Positions 1 through 8,453 of a DNA stretch of 64,000 bases are shown piece after piece. The position numbers were made by a program, and so were the translations under genes. The DNA is taken from positions 4,092,001-4,156,000 of the forward strand of contig CP186339.1 of assembly GCA_049347715.1 (NCBI GenBank), read 5' to 3'. Under the pieces are notes generated by a model. That model had not been told where the DNA came from and made no database searches. It saw only the letters and a list, made by a program, of their open reading frames with translations. Source of the stretch: Thalassotalea_B piscium_A (lineage in GTDB: Bacteria; Pseudomonadota; Gammaproteobacteria; Enterobacterales; Alteromonadaceae). How positions within the stretch are numbered: the stretch's first letter is position 1; every line of letters begins with the position of its first letter.

Positions 1-504
1 GTAGCATTCCGCAAAAAGAACTGCATCAGCATCTACTGCTTGTTTTAGCGCTTGATCTGGGAGTAATAAGTCATTCTTCCAACTAGAAATCATATTCTGA
101 AGCTTACTCAGTAAATCTTTATCACCATCAAACTCTTCCTGCGTTAGCTCTTTTAATAGGGCTAATGAATCTTGGTCATCAAACAAGGTAAAACCGGGCT
201 TATAGCCCAAGGTTTTAATTTCACGGCGAACAATATCTAAACCAAGTGAATGAAAGGTGGATACCGTTAGGCCGCGAGTCTGGTCTTTTCCCAACATTTT
301 AATGACACGCTCTTTCATTTCACGCGATGCTTTATTTGTGAATGTCACCGCAGCAATATTTCGTGCTTTATAACCACATTTCTGAATAAGATAAGCAATT
401 TTCTGACAAATAACCCCTGTTTTACCACTACCCGCGCCTGCTAATACTAAGCAAGGGCCAGTAACGTATTTAACCGCTTCATTTTGTCTAGGATTGAGTT
501 TCAT
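1..504 (-). CDS. rep: ATP-dependent DNA helicase Rep, N-terminal fragment (runs off window)
   Basis: UvrD/Rep superfamily 1 3'-5' helicase that helps forks pass protein roadblocks. I translated the minus strand from the ATG at 504; 168 codons stay open to base 1, so only the N-terminal quarter is present. It begins MKLNPRQNEAVKYVTGPCLV, followed by Walker A AGAGSGKT, then VTFTNKASREM (motif Ia) and STFHSLGLDIVRRE, all typical of Rep rather than UvrD. A complete uvrD paralogue lies at 31428-33602. The gene is divergent from ubiK with a 112-base gap. In E. coli rep sits beside ilvC, so its position near the ilv block fits ancestral order. The cut is a window edge, not a truncation. Confidence 0.93.
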   Translation of the reverse strand, partial: MKLNPRQNEAVKYVTGPCLVLAGAGSGKTGVICQKIAYLIQKCGYKARNIAAVTFTNKASREMKERVIKMLGKDQTRGLTVSTFHSLGLDIVRREIKTLGYKPGFTLFDDQDSLALLKELTQEEFDGDKDLLSKLQNMISSWKNDLLLPDQALKQAVDADAVLFAECY

Positions 505-616
505 TAAATATTACATACCATTAAACAGGGGGCGAAGATTTTACCTTGTTTTAACCATTGGCAAAACAGCTAAAAGCTTTACAATAGATATTAATTGTAA
601 ATGATGGGCATTAAAG

Positions 617-862
617 ATGATTAATAGTAAAAAAATTGAAGATATAGCCAAGCAAGTAACTGATGCAATCCCTCCAGGTTTGAAAAATTTAGCAAATGAC
701 TTTGAAGAAAAAACGAAAACAGTTATTCAGCGTAAACTGTCGGAGCTTGATGTTATCTCCCGGGAAGAATTTGATGTACAAACTCAAGTACTGCTTAAAA
801 CACGCGAAAAGCTGGCAGCGTTGGAAGTAAAAGTGGCTGAATTAGAAGCCAAATTAAGCTAA
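617..862 (+). CDS. ubiK: Ubiquinone biosynthesis accessory factor UbiK (BMFP family)
   Basis: Small 81-residue protein of the UbiK/YqiC (membrane fusogenic, DUF526) family, known to bind UbiJ and assist the late O2-dependent ubiquinone steps. The first half (MINSKKIEDIAKQVTDAIPP) is the amphipathic region and the C-terminal 35 residues (REEFDVQTQVLLKTREKLAALEVKV) form the predicted coiled coil ending in repeated Leu/Glu heptads. Length matches the family. It is monocistronic, divergent from rep, and closed by a perfect 11-bp inverted repeat at 880-913. Another ubiquinone gene, ubiD, lies at 47700-49184 but not in the same operon. Confidence 0.93.
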   Translation: MINSKKIEDIAKQVTDAIPPGLKNLANDFEEKTKTVIQRKLSELDVISREEFDVQTQVLLKTREKLAALEVKVAELEAKLS

Positions 863-879
863 GTTATCTTGATTAAAAC

Positions 880-913
880 GAAGATTAACAAGCCATAGCT
901 AATGTTAATCTTC
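880..913. terminator. Convergent inverted repeat between ubiK and the DUF4177 gene
   Basis: GAAGATTAACA (880-890) is the exact reverse complement of TGTTAATCTTC (903-913), with a 12-base loop. It sits between two convergent genes and could act as a bidirectional terminator, although neither side is followed by a clean T run. Confidence 0.55.
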
Positions 914-935
914 ATTAAATATCAACGTCTGCAAA

Positions 936-1130
936 CTAATTAGGCTTTTTCATCACTCCTGCAAACTCTGATCCACCTTCAAGTTCACGAAAGTCGACAT
1001 TCACAAGTTCCCAACCTTCGGCGCCAAGTGCATTAAGATATGCTTCTATATCTTCACGTTTTCTACCTTTAAACATCCCTTCGGCTTTAACATCCCTTGT
1101 ATCAATGATTTTATAGGTAAATCTTGTCAT
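936..1130 (-). CDS. DUF4177-like small protein
   Basis: A 64-residue protein with the hallmark LNALGAEGWELVNVDF, typical of DUF4177 proteins of unknown function. I chose the ATG at 1130 because GGAG lies eight bases upstream in the mRNA. A longer reading begins at a GTG (1154) that overlaps the TAG of the upstream zinc-ribbon gene, but it adds only a non-conserved MADCGDKK. The gene is the second of a two-gene minus-strand unit with the zinc-ribbon gene. It has no signal peptide or membrane segment, so it is probably cytoplasmic. No function can be assigned. Confidence 0.75.
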   Translation of the reverse strand: MTRFTYKIIDTRDVKAEGMFKGRKREDIEAYLNALGAEGWELVNVDFRELEGGSEFAGVMKKPN

Positions 1131-1153
1131 TTTTTTATCTCCACAATCCGCCA

Positions 1154-1360
1154 CTAGTTTGTAAATAAATCAAATACATTCCCTAAGGTGCTAGTTTTAC
1201 CTCGATAAAATTCGGTATATGTACAGTTACTACAAATAACGGCTGTAAACTTCCGGTTTTGCATATCAAAAATCTTTGACCAGCCACTACCAGTAGTAGC
1301 AATCGTATCAGTTTCATATGCTTGGCAATCACATTTTGGGCACTTCCACTGCTTTGACAT
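1154..1360 (-). CDS. Zinc-ribbon protein, DUF2082/COG3478-like
   Basis: A 68-residue protein with five cysteines: C7-P-K-C10-D-C12 near the start and C43-S-N-C46 after a 30-residue spacer, the arrangement of a Zn-ribbon. The AVICSNCTYTEFYRG segment resembles the small 'nucleic-acid-binding Zn-ribbon' family (YpzJ-like). The start has a very strong ribosome binding site (AAAAGGAGGG nine bases upstream). It is followed by the DUF4177 gene within 24 bases. The family is annotated as nucleic-acid binding only by its fold; no target is known to me. Confidence 0.75.
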   Translation of the reverse strand: MSKQWKCPKCDCQAYETDTIATTGSGWSKIFDMQNRKFTAVICSNCTYTEFYRGKTSTLGNVFDLFTN

Positions 1361-1511
1361 AATAGTTCCCTCCTTTTAACGCTTACCTGTCACCGATATC
1401 CTTTTTTTAAAGGCTCTGGGCATAGAATTACTCACCACTTCCGATAACAAGTAAACCTGACAACAATTCAAGTTAAGACTTAGCTTGCAAGCCAGATGGA
1501 TTATTAATGAC

Positions 1512-2441
1512 TTACTTTTCTTTCATATTCCATAAAATATCTTGGCCATTACCCATCACAGTTGAAGGTAATTGACCATTCCACTGTTGCGCCTTAACAT
1601 ATTCCACTAACAGCTTGCTGTTTTTAAGCGATTCCGCTTTTTTCATCATGGACTCTGCTTCAGCTAAACCTTTTAACTTTATCGCTTCTGCTTCTGCTCT
1701 TGCTTCTGTAGTAATAGCATATGCAGAACCATCAGCTCGTGCTTTCTCTGCATCTCTTTGTGCTTCAGCAGTATTTACTTCGCGTTGAGCTTCTAGTTTT
1801 TGACGTTCTAGACGATGCATTTCTGCAGCCGCTAAATTTTTCTCCGTTTGCTTTGTTTCAATGCTTTGTAAATATTTAGGTGGTAGCACTAAATTCTCTA
1901 TTTGAACACTGTCGAGTTTCACAGGAAAATCTGTCATTTCTGAGAGTAATGTCTCTTCAATTTTTTGAATGACTTGTCCACGATTTTGAATAATTTGTTC
2001 TGCTTTAAAACGGGCTAATGCATCCTTAGTAGCTGAACGCAAACGAGGATCTAGAATGCGGTTTTCAAATTGGTCTAAACCACCATAATTTTTGTATAAC
2101 TCAAAAGCTTCTGGTCGAATTACTGTCCAGTTTACCGAGACTTCAGCTGTTACAGGCATTTGCTCATAAGTGGACGCTTTTAACATCTCGGAATTTTTTC
2201 TTGTACGAATTTCTAGTTCTTCAACTGTATCAGCAAAAGGTACTTTTAAATGTAATCCGGGATTAACTTGAGTTGTCGCTTCTCCAAAACGTTTGACTAT
2301 ACCGACATGACCTTCATCAATGGTATAAAAAACCTGCCACGCTCCAACAACAAGAACTAACACTGTCCCTAACGTCCAAAAATGTTTAGTAAAATCTTTG
2401 GGATTTATTTTCGAGTTGGGCTTACTTAAACCATTATTCAT
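1512..2441 (-). CDS. SPFH/Band 7 (prohibitin-like) membrane protein
   Basis: A 309-residue stomatin/prohibitin-family protein. One N-terminal membrane segment (about residues 21-40, TLGTVLVLVVGAWQVF) is followed by the SPFH domain (EGHVGIVKRFGEA to about residue 205). An Ala/Glu-rich coiled coil (AAAEMHRLERQKLEAQREVN, then repeats of EARAEAEA) leads to a C-terminal tail. Such proteins form large ring assemblies at the inner membrane and modulate FtsH-type proteases or lipid domains. I preferred the ATG at 2441 because AGG lies eight bases upstream; a longer frame would start at 2483. The substrate or partner is not evident, and no NfeD or protease gene is adjacent. Confidence 0.85.
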   Translation of the reverse strand: MNNGLSKPNSKINPKDFTKHFWTLGTVLVLVVGAWQVFYTIDEGHVGIVKRFGEATTQVNPGLHLKVPFADTVEELEIRTRKNSEMLKASTYEQMPVTAEVSVNWTVIRPEAFELYKNYGGLDQFENRILDPRLRSATKDALARFKAEQIIQNRGQVIQKIEETLLSEMTDFPVKLDSVQIENLVLPPKYLQSIETKQTEKNLAAAEMHRLERQKLEAQREVNTAEAQRDAEKARADGSAYAITTEARAEAEAIKLKGLAEAESMMKKAESLKNSKLLVEYVKAQQWNGQLPSTVMGNGQDILWNMKEK

Positions 2442-2478
2442 TATTATTACCTTTTGGTTTAGCTTCATAAGAAACAAA

Positions 2479-2510
2479 GACATAATATGTCATATGGGAC
2501 ATATTATGTC
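2479..2510. repeat. Perfect 13-bp inverted repeat, operator- or terminator-like
   Basis: GACATAATATGTC (2479-2491) and GACATATTATGTC (2498-2510) are exact reverse complements separated by six bases. Each arm is itself a near-perfect palindrome around its central base. It lies in the 81 bases between the DUF418 stop and the SPFH start, both on the minus strand. Read on the minus strand it is followed by TTTGTTTCTT, so it could terminate the DUF418 transcript. The nested palindromes would equally suit a dimeric repressor. Confidence 0.6.
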
Positions 2511-2522
2511 AAACTACATCGG

Positions 2523-3992
2523 TTAAGCTAGTTTCATTGGTTGCACTTTTTTATACGTAATTGACCGCCATAACCACTCCATTGGGCCAAAACGATAACG
2601 ATTTAACCACCATCTAGAAAAGAACATTTGAAAAACAACGAGTGCTAGCACAATTAATACTTGAGGTCCCCGAGAAATTTCACCAAAGAGACCTCCTGCA
2701 TAACCATAAAAGACTGACGTTAATATAACGGAATGAAGAAGATAATTTGTTAATGCCATTTTCCCCATAGGGGCAAAATAAGCTAGGCGATGATGCCACT
2801 TTTTATCATTAAGTAAGCAAATGACCAAACCTATATAACCTGCAGTTAATACATATTGGCCAACAAAATATATCATTTCACTAATAGTAGAAATCATCAT
2901 AGAAATCTCAGCAGCAGGTTGCTGTAATAATAATAATCCTGCAACATTTAGCGGAATACCTAAGGATAAACCAACACGCATCATTGTTTTGTACATCGGC
3001 ATATGCTGCTGATAATGAGTAATTTTATTCGTAGCAACAAACCAAAAACCTAAAATAAAAATAGGAATTAACATAGAAAATGCAAACAAGGGTGAAAAAA
3101 GTAACATCTGAGCTAAAAAGTTAAAACGATATTCAGTTGCTTGCCAATAACTCCCTTCAGTAAACGCCTTTGTCTCCGTTAATTCTTTTTCTTTCGCTTC
3201 TCGGCGTTGATTTACTAAGGTCGTAATCTCGTTTTCAGTGCTATCAGTATCTGCCATTTCATCTGTTGTATCTTTACGCTCATCACCACTTTCTACCTTA
3301 GGGTTGTGCTCTAACGCTTCTTCAGAGGGGGTTTTTAATGTAATTTCAGGTAAAGAGAGTTGCTTTTCAACCGCTAAAGCAATGGTTTGATCTTGTTCCC
3401 AATTCTCGACTGTTTTTTGGTGATCAATAAAAGTACCAGCACCTATACCAACAATCGTGGGGAGAAGAATAGGAATAAATAACCAAAATAAAGCAAACTT
3501 GAGATACGCGCGTGGATGGTCGTATTTTTTGAATCGCGGTTTTTGCAGTAAATACACCCATAACAATAAACATAATCCGGCCAAAGCGTAGTCATGTAAA
3601 ATATCACCACCCCACAAAAAAACCATATGAGCTATGCCTATAAACCACAAGGCGAGCATTCTCCGAGTAAACCATGCGCCAAATGGTCGACCCACTTCCC
3701 GTGCACGTATCAACATCACAGCAAAGCCCATACCAAAAAGTAATGCGAAAATTTTATAAAATTTCCCTTCAACAAAACAACGAATAAGCCAGCCAGCCGC
3801 ATGATCAGTACCTGTTAAAGAGTTATCGAAACCAATTAAATTAGCCATTGGCCGATTAAACCACTCGATATTCATCAATAAAATACCAATAAGTGCTAAC
3901 CCTCGAAGAATATCAAGGGCATCTATTCGCTTAGACTCATTAATAGGCGCTAACTCTGGAATATCGCTAACTCCTTCTAGCATTTTTTTCAT
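2523..3992 (-). CDS. DUF418 multi-pass membrane protein (YeiB-like)
   Basis: A 489-residue integral membrane protein. The N-terminus has RIDALDILRGLALIGILLMNIEWF, the start of the DUF418 acyltransferase-3-like fold, and the C-terminal DUF418 region contains YFAPMGKMALTNYLLHS and MFFSRWWLNRYRFGPMEWLWR. About ten hydrophobic segments are visible. A hydrophilic insert at roughly residues 200-290, very rich in Glu, Asp and Lys (TPSEEALEHNPKVESGDERK), makes it longer than YeiB (about 385 residues). The function of the family is not established. It is followed by a strong inverted repeat and the SPFH gene. Confidence 0.82.
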   Translation of the reverse strand: MKKMLEGVSDIPELAPINESKRIDALDILRGLALIGILLMNIEWFNRPMANLIGFDNSLTGTDHAAGWLIRCFVEGKFYKIFALLFGMGFAVMLIRAREVGRPFGAWFTRRMLALWFIGIAHMVFLWGGDILHDYALAGLCLLLWVYLLQKPRFKKYDHPRAYLKFALFWLFIPILLPTIVGIGAGTFIDHQKTVENWEQDQTIALAVEKQLSLPEITLKTPSEEALEHNPKVESGDERKDTTDEMADTDSTENEITTLVNQRREAKEKELTETKAFTEGSYWQATEYRFNFLAQMLLFSPLFAFSMLIPIFILGFWFVATNKITHYQQHMPMYKTMMRVGLSLGIPLNVAGLLLLQQPAAEISMMISTISEMIYFVGQYVLTAGYIGLVICLLNDKKWHHRLAYFAPMGKMALTNYLLHSVILTSVFYGYAGGLFGEISRGPQVLIVLALVVFQMFFSRWWLNRYRFGPMEWLWRSITYKKVQPMKLA

Positions 3993-4154
3993 GATTGTTT
4001 ATATCCGTTATAAAAATATGAATTAACAATATGTTAACAAAAGAAAAAAAGCAAAATATCAATTACAAAGACTAGAGAAGGGGGAAATCATTCATTAGTG
4101 AAAGGCGCTTTACCTAAATATCACAATGAGACATTGAGAAGATTTATACTTAAG

Positions 4155-4703
4155 CTATTTGATATGTACTCGACAAAGCAATAAAGATTCTGCCTCGGTT
4201 ACTGATTCATTAAAATATGAGCAATGGGCTGGCTTTCCTGCTTGGTAATGACGGCAAGTAAAACATTGTCCAAATGAAGGAGATTCTCCCTCTGCATGCA
4301 CCTGACTGTAAATACTATCAAGTTGTTTTATTAGGGCATTTTCACTGGTGTGACTTAGCTTTTTGAGTGCTAATTTTAACTTGGAATGTTCCGTGAGCTG
4401 AGAAAGAATATGCTTGCCAACTGTAGTGACCTTTATATGCAAAACACGTTTATCGTCAGGACTTAGGCTTTTATGGATAAGTGCTTTTCGCTCAAGCACT
4501 TTCAAGGATTGAGAAATCGTGCCTTTAGTATGAGCAAGATATTCTGCTACAGCAATTGCATTGTCTGAATGCTTATTCGCCATCGACAAATATAGCAGCG
4601 CATCAAAATGCACAGGTTGTAAACCAAATTCAGCCAAAGTTTTTCTGTTTTCATTTATTAATGTATTCGTTAACCGATTTATGAGTAAATAGAGTTCGGT
4701 CAT
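4155..4703 (-). CDS. MarR-family regulator with C-terminal four-cysteine tail
   Basis: A 182-residue winged-helix regulator. The wHTH region contains YLAHTKGTISQSLKVLERKALIHKS (recognition helix) and SPDDKRVLHIKVT (wing), typical of MarR. After the usual dimerisation helix, a tail carries C147-x2-C150, H152, C161 and C177, a spacing suited to a metal or iron-sulfur site. I set the start at the ATG at 4703, preceded by GGGAGTGG; a longer frame would add eight residues. A symmetric dyad lies upstream at 4784-4818. The ligand and regulon are unknown; the cysteines suggest redox or metal sensing, which is inference. Confidence 0.85.
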   Translation of the reverse strand: MTELYLLINRLTNTLINENRKTLAEFGLQPVHFDALLYLSMANKHSDNAIAVAEYLAHTKGTISQSLKVLERKALIHKSLSPDDKRVLHIKVTTVGKHILSQLTEHSKLKLALKKLSHTSENALIKQLDSIYSQVHAEGESPSFGQCFTCRHYQAGKPAHCSYFNESVTEAESLLLCRVHIK

Positions 4704-4783
4704 ATTCCACTCCCGCAAAGTATTCAATTCTAACGAAACGCTCTAATAACTTTAGTCGACTTTCCAAATTTTTACAGATTAAT

Positions 4784-4818
4784 GAAAACGTTATAACAAT
4801 CATTGTAGATAACGTTTC
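4784..4818. promoter_or_regulatory. Symmetric dyad upstream of the marR-type gene
   Basis: Nested inverted repeats centre on C4801: AAACGTTAT (4786-4794) pairs with ATAACGTTT (4809-4817), and ACAAT (4796-4800) pairs with ATTGT (4802-4806). It lies between the ilvA stop (4851) and the MarR gene start (4703), both on the minus strand. It could be the operator of the MarR protein or a hairpin ending the ilv transcript; no T run follows, which favours an operator. Confidence 0.45.
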
Positions 4819-4850
4819 CATAAATACTAATGAACAAGCATACTTTAGCA

Positions 4851-6401
4851 CTAAGTTAAAAAGGCTTGATAGGCCTGATTATCTGTTTCTTCCTGCCATT
4901 CATAACCTAAATCGTTAAGATGATTAAAAAAGGCGACCTGATCATTGGTTGTCATTTCAAAACCAGCCAATACTTGGCCAAAGGCTGCGCCATGGTTACG
5001 GTAATGGAACAAGGTGATATTCCAATGTTCACCTAAGGTATCAAGAAAGGTTTCCAATGCACCTGGATATTCTGGAAATTGAAATTGGAATATGCGTTCT
5101 TGCAATGGCAACGCATGCTGGCCTCCAATCATATAACGCACATGTAATTTTGCCAGTTCATTTTCAGTAAGATCATCTACTTGATAATTTTTTTGTTCGA
5201 GTAATTCAGTTAGTTTTTGTCTTTCTTCACCACCAGCAACACGAACCCCGACAAAGATATTGGCTTGGTTGTTATCTCTGTCTCCCTTATCAACATAGCG
5301 ATAGTTAAATTCAGTGATCACTCGACCTTCAAGGGCATGACAAAAATGCCTAAAGCTGCCTTTCTCTTCAGGAATAGTAACCGCTAACACCGCCTCTTTT
5401 TGCTCACCTAACTCACAACGCTCTGAAACATAGCGCAAGGTATGAAAATTCATATTCGCGCCAGAAAGAACAGCCACTAAGGATTCGTCTCCAGCACTGG
5501 TTTGGCAATACTTTTGTAATCCTGCAAGTGATAAAGCACCTGCTGGTTCCGCAATCACTCGTGTTTGCTCAAAAATATCTTTAATAGATGCACAAATTTC
5601 ATCGGTAGAAACAGTGATCACTTCATCACAAAATTTTTCAATTAACTCAAACGTATGAGTGCCAATACGCTTCACCGCAACGCCATCAGCAAACAGACCT
5701 ACTTGGGCTAAATCAACAGGGTAACCCGCATCTAGGGCGGCTTTCAAACAGGCAGAATCTTCAGCTTCGACACCAATCACTTTAATCTCAGGTCGTAACT
5801 GTTTAAGATATACCGCCATGCCGGCAAGCAAGCCTCCTCCGCCTACTGGAACAAATACCACATCTATATTCGGGTGCTGTTGTAACAACTCTTTTGCTAC
5901 TGTGCCTTGCCCTGCGATAACGTCTTTATCATCAAAGGGGTGAATATAGGTTTTACGTTCTTGCTCAGCAAAGGTCATTGACGCAGATTGCGCTTCATTA
6001 AAACTTTTACCAATCAAGCGTACTTCAGCGCCAAATCGGCGCACATTGTCCACTTTAATATCAGGTGTGGTAACAGGCATTACAATAGTCGCTTTAATAC
6101 CTAATTTATGAGCCGCCAATGCTAAACCTTGAGCGTGATTTCCTGCTGAAGCAGCAATAACCCCTTGAATACATTCAGCTTCAGTTAAATTTGATAATTT
6201 ATTATATGCTCCACGTAACTTAAACGAATGAACAGGTTGCTGATCTTCTCGTTTTAAATAAATTTGATTATTCAAGCGTGAAGACAACTTAGTTAATGGT
6301 GTTAATGCCGTTTCTACTGCAACATCATAAACAGGTGCAAGTAATATTCGACGTAAGTACTCAAGCCCTATGCCTTGATTTTTAACCTCTGCTTCAGTCA
6401 T
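4851..6401 (-). CDS. ilvA: Threonine dehydratase (threonine ammonia-lyase), biosynthetic
   Basis: PLP enzyme converting threonine to 2-oxobutanoate and ammonia, the committed step of isoleucine synthesis, normally inhibited by isoleucine. The protein is 516 residues (E. coli 514). The Schiff-base lysine lies in HSFKLRGAYN (about K61) and the phosphate loop is VPVGGGGLLAG. The C-terminal third carries two ACT-like regulatory segments (VTIPEEKGSFRHFCHAL and FQFPEYPGALETFLDTL). I chose ATG 6401, which overlaps the ilvD stop as ATGACTGA; an in-frame ATG at 6413 is possible. It is the last gene of the ilvGMDA operon. Confidence 0.96.
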   Translation of the reverse strand: MTEAEVKNQGIGLEYLRRILLAPVYDVAVETALTPLTKLSSRLNNQIYLKREDQQPVHSFKLRGAYNKLSNLTEAECIQGVIAASAGNHAQGLALAAHKLGIKATIVMPVTTPDIKVDNVRRFGAEVRLIGKSFNEAQSASMTFAEQERKTYIHPFDDKDVIAGQGTVAKELLQQHPNIDVVFVPVGGGGLLAGMAVYLKQLRPEIKVIGVEAEDSACLKAALDAGYPVDLAQVGLFADGVAVKRIGTHTFELIEKFCDEVITVSTDEICASIKDIFEQTRVIAEPAGALSLAGLQKYCQTSAGDESLVAVLSGANMNFHTLRYVSERCELGEQKEAVLAVTIPEEKGSFRHFCHALEGRVITEFNYRYVDKGDRDNNQANIFVGVRVAGGEERQKLTELLEQKNYQVDDLTENELAKLHVRYMIGGQHALPLQERIFQFQFPEYPGALETFLDTLGEHWNITLFHYRNHGAAFGQVLAGFEMTTNDQVAFFNHLNDLGYEWQEETDNQAYQAFLT

Positions 6402-8256
6402 CGCTTTCACCATCGAGTAATTTGCGATTACGAACAGCCCCTTTATCAGCACTGGTAGCTAACATCGCATAATTTTTTAAGGCATAACTAATAGGGCGTA
6501 CCCGATCCACAGGCTTCCAAGCCGATTTACCTTTAGCATCCATTGCCTCTTTACGGTTAGCAAGTTCTTCATCAGAAACTTGAAGTTCAATACTACGGTT
6601 TGGAATATCAATATGAATAATGTCACCTTGTTCAACAAGTGCAATCACACCACCGCTTGCCGCTTCTGGAGAAACATGACCGATTGATAGACCGGAAGTA
6701 CCGCCAGAAAAACGACCATCTGTTAACAAGGCACAGGCTTTACCTAAACCCATAGATTTTAAATAAGTGGTTGGGTAAAGCATTTCTTGCATTCCTGGCC
6801 CCCCCTTAGGTCCTTCGTAACGAATAACAACTACTTCACCAGCCACTACTTTACCGTCTAAAATACCTGCTACGGCGGCGTCTTGGCTTTCAAAAATATG
6901 CGCAGGACCTGTGAAGACTAAATTATCGTCTGAGACACCAGCCGTTTTAACGACACAACCATCAAGCGCAATATTACCTGAAAGTACGGCTAAACCACCT
7001 TCTTTTGAAAAGGCATGGTCAATACTACGAATACAACCGTTTTCACGATCATCGTCTAAGGTGTCCCAACGACAATCTTGACTAAATGCTTTTGTAGTAC
7101 GAATACCTGCAGGACCTGCACGGTAGAATTTTTTAACCTCTTCATCGTCAGTCAGAGTAATGTCATATTGAGCGATCACATCAGCTAAACTTGTCCCTAA
7201 AATATTAGGTACATCAGTTTTTAACAAGCCGGCACGTGCTAACTCACCTAAAATAGCAATGACACCACCAGCACGGTGAACATCTTCCATGTGGTATTTA
7301 GGCGTTGATGGTGCCACTTTACAAAGCTGTGGTACCACACGTGATAATTTATCCATGTCTTCCATGGTATAGTCAATTTCAGCTTCTTGTGCCGTTGCTA
7401 ATAAATGTAAGATGGTATTAGTTGACCCACCCATGGCAATATCAAGGCACATGGCATTTGAGAAAGCATCTTTATTGGCAATATTACGTGGTAATGCAGT
7501 TTCATCGTTGTCTTGATAATAACGTTTTGTTAGCTCAACAATTTGCTTACCGGCTTTTAAGAATAACTGCTCACGATCTGCATGTGTCGCTAACATAGAA
7601 CCATTACCTGGTAGGGCTAACCCTAAGGCCTCGGCCAAGCAGTTCATTGAGTTCGCGGTGAACATTCCCGAACAAGAACCACATGTGGGGCAAGCAGAGC
7701 GTTCAACCTGATCACTTTGATCATTTGATACTTTGGGATCTGCACCTTGAATCATGGCATCAACTAAATCAAGTTTAATTATTTGATCTGAAAGCTTAGT
7801 TTTACCTGCTTCCATCGGTCCACCAGAAACAAAAATAACTGGAATGTTTAACCGCATTGCCGCCATTAACATGCCTGGTGTAATTTTGTCGCAGTTTGAA
7901 ATACACACCATAGCATCAGCGCAATGAGCATTAACCATATACTCCACTGAGTCAGCAATTAAATCTCGCGATGGCAAACTATAAAGCATGCCACTATGAC
8001 CCATGGCTATTCCATCATCAACGGCAATAGTATTAAACTCTTTTGCAACACCGCCTGCCTCTTCAATAGCACCTGCAACTAATTGTCCCATATCTTTTAA
8101 ATGAACATGGCCAGGAACAAATTGTGTGAATGAATTTACCACAGCAATAATAGGCTTCCCAAAATCACCATCTTTCATTCCAGTTGCTCGCCATAATGCA
8201 CGAGCACCCGCCATATTTCGGCCTTGAGTTGAGGTTGCAGATTTTAATTTAGGCAT
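6394..8256 (-). CDS. ilvD: Dihydroxy-acid dehydratase
   Basis: Iron-sulfur enzyme dehydrating 2,3-dihydroxy-isovalerate and its methylvalerate homologue to the keto acids of valine and isoleucine. It is 620 residues, close to the family norm. Cluster ligands are visible in CISNCDKITPGM and SACPTCGSCSGMFTANSM, and the C-terminal signature in LLTDGRFSGGTSGLSIGHVSPEA. It overlaps ilvA by eight bases, implying translational coupling. Upstream, 197 bases separate it from ilvM; ilvE, which occupies this place in E. coli, is missing, and a 9-bp inverted repeat (8404-8428) lies there instead. Confidence 0.97.
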   Translation of the reverse strand: MPKLKSATSTQGRNMAGARALWRATGMKDGDFGKPIIAVVNSFTQFVPGHVHLKDMGQLVAGAIEEAGGVAKEFNTIAVDDGIAMGHSGMLYSLPSRDLIADSVEYMVNAHCADAMVCISNCDKITPGMLMAAMRLNIPVIFVSGGPMEAGKTKLSDQIIKLDLVDAMIQGADPKVSNDQSDQVERSACPTCGSCSGMFTANSMNCLAEALGLALPGNGSMLATHADREQLFLKAGKQIVELTKRYYQDNDETALPRNIANKDAFSNAMCLDIAMGGSTNTILHLLATAQEAEIDYTMEDMDKLSRVVPQLCKVAPSTPKYHMEDVHRAGGVIAILGELARAGLLKTDVPNILGTSLADVIAQYDITLTDDEEVKKFYRAGPAGIRTTKAFSQDCRWDTLDDDRENGCIRSIDHAFSKEGGLAVLSGNIALDGCVVKTAGVSDDNLVFTGPAHIFESQDAAVAGILDGKVVAGEVVVIRYEGPKGGPGMQEMLYPTTYLKSMGLGKACALLTDGRFSGGTSGLSIGHVSPEAASGGVIALVEQGDIIHIDIPNRSIELQVSDEELANRKEAMDAKGKSAWKPVDRVRPISYALKNYAMLATSADKGAVRNRKLLDGESDD

Positions 8257-8403
8257 GATATTGATTCCGATTAATAGTGTTAACGTTTTATTGCCAAACT
8301 CGTTACTTAGGTAAATTCATCCAAACTATAACGAATAGTTCAACAAGTTAATAATCCAAAACACAACAGGTTAATCCCGTAAGTGTTTTCGTTATAATGT
8401 AAT

Positions 8404-8428
8404 AATAACCTAAGAAAAATAGGTTATT
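8404..8428. repeat. 9-bp inverted repeat in the ilvM-ilvD gap
   Basis: AATAACCTA (8404-8412) and TAGGTTATT (8420-8428) are exact reverse complements around a 7-base A-rich loop. It lies in the only large gap of the ilvGMDA operon, where E. coli has ilvE. It may be an mRNA processing or stability hairpin or a weak terminator that tunes ilvDA relative to ilvGM; there is no strong T run on the minus strand. Confidence 0.5.
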
Positions 8429-8453
8429 TTAATTGCTTATCTTATTAACAAAG

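Noticed and set aside
4651..4851. 66-codon minus-strand frame between ilvA and the MarR gene
   Set aside because: It overlaps the MarR gene start in another frame, crosses the proposed operator and has no family-like sequence.
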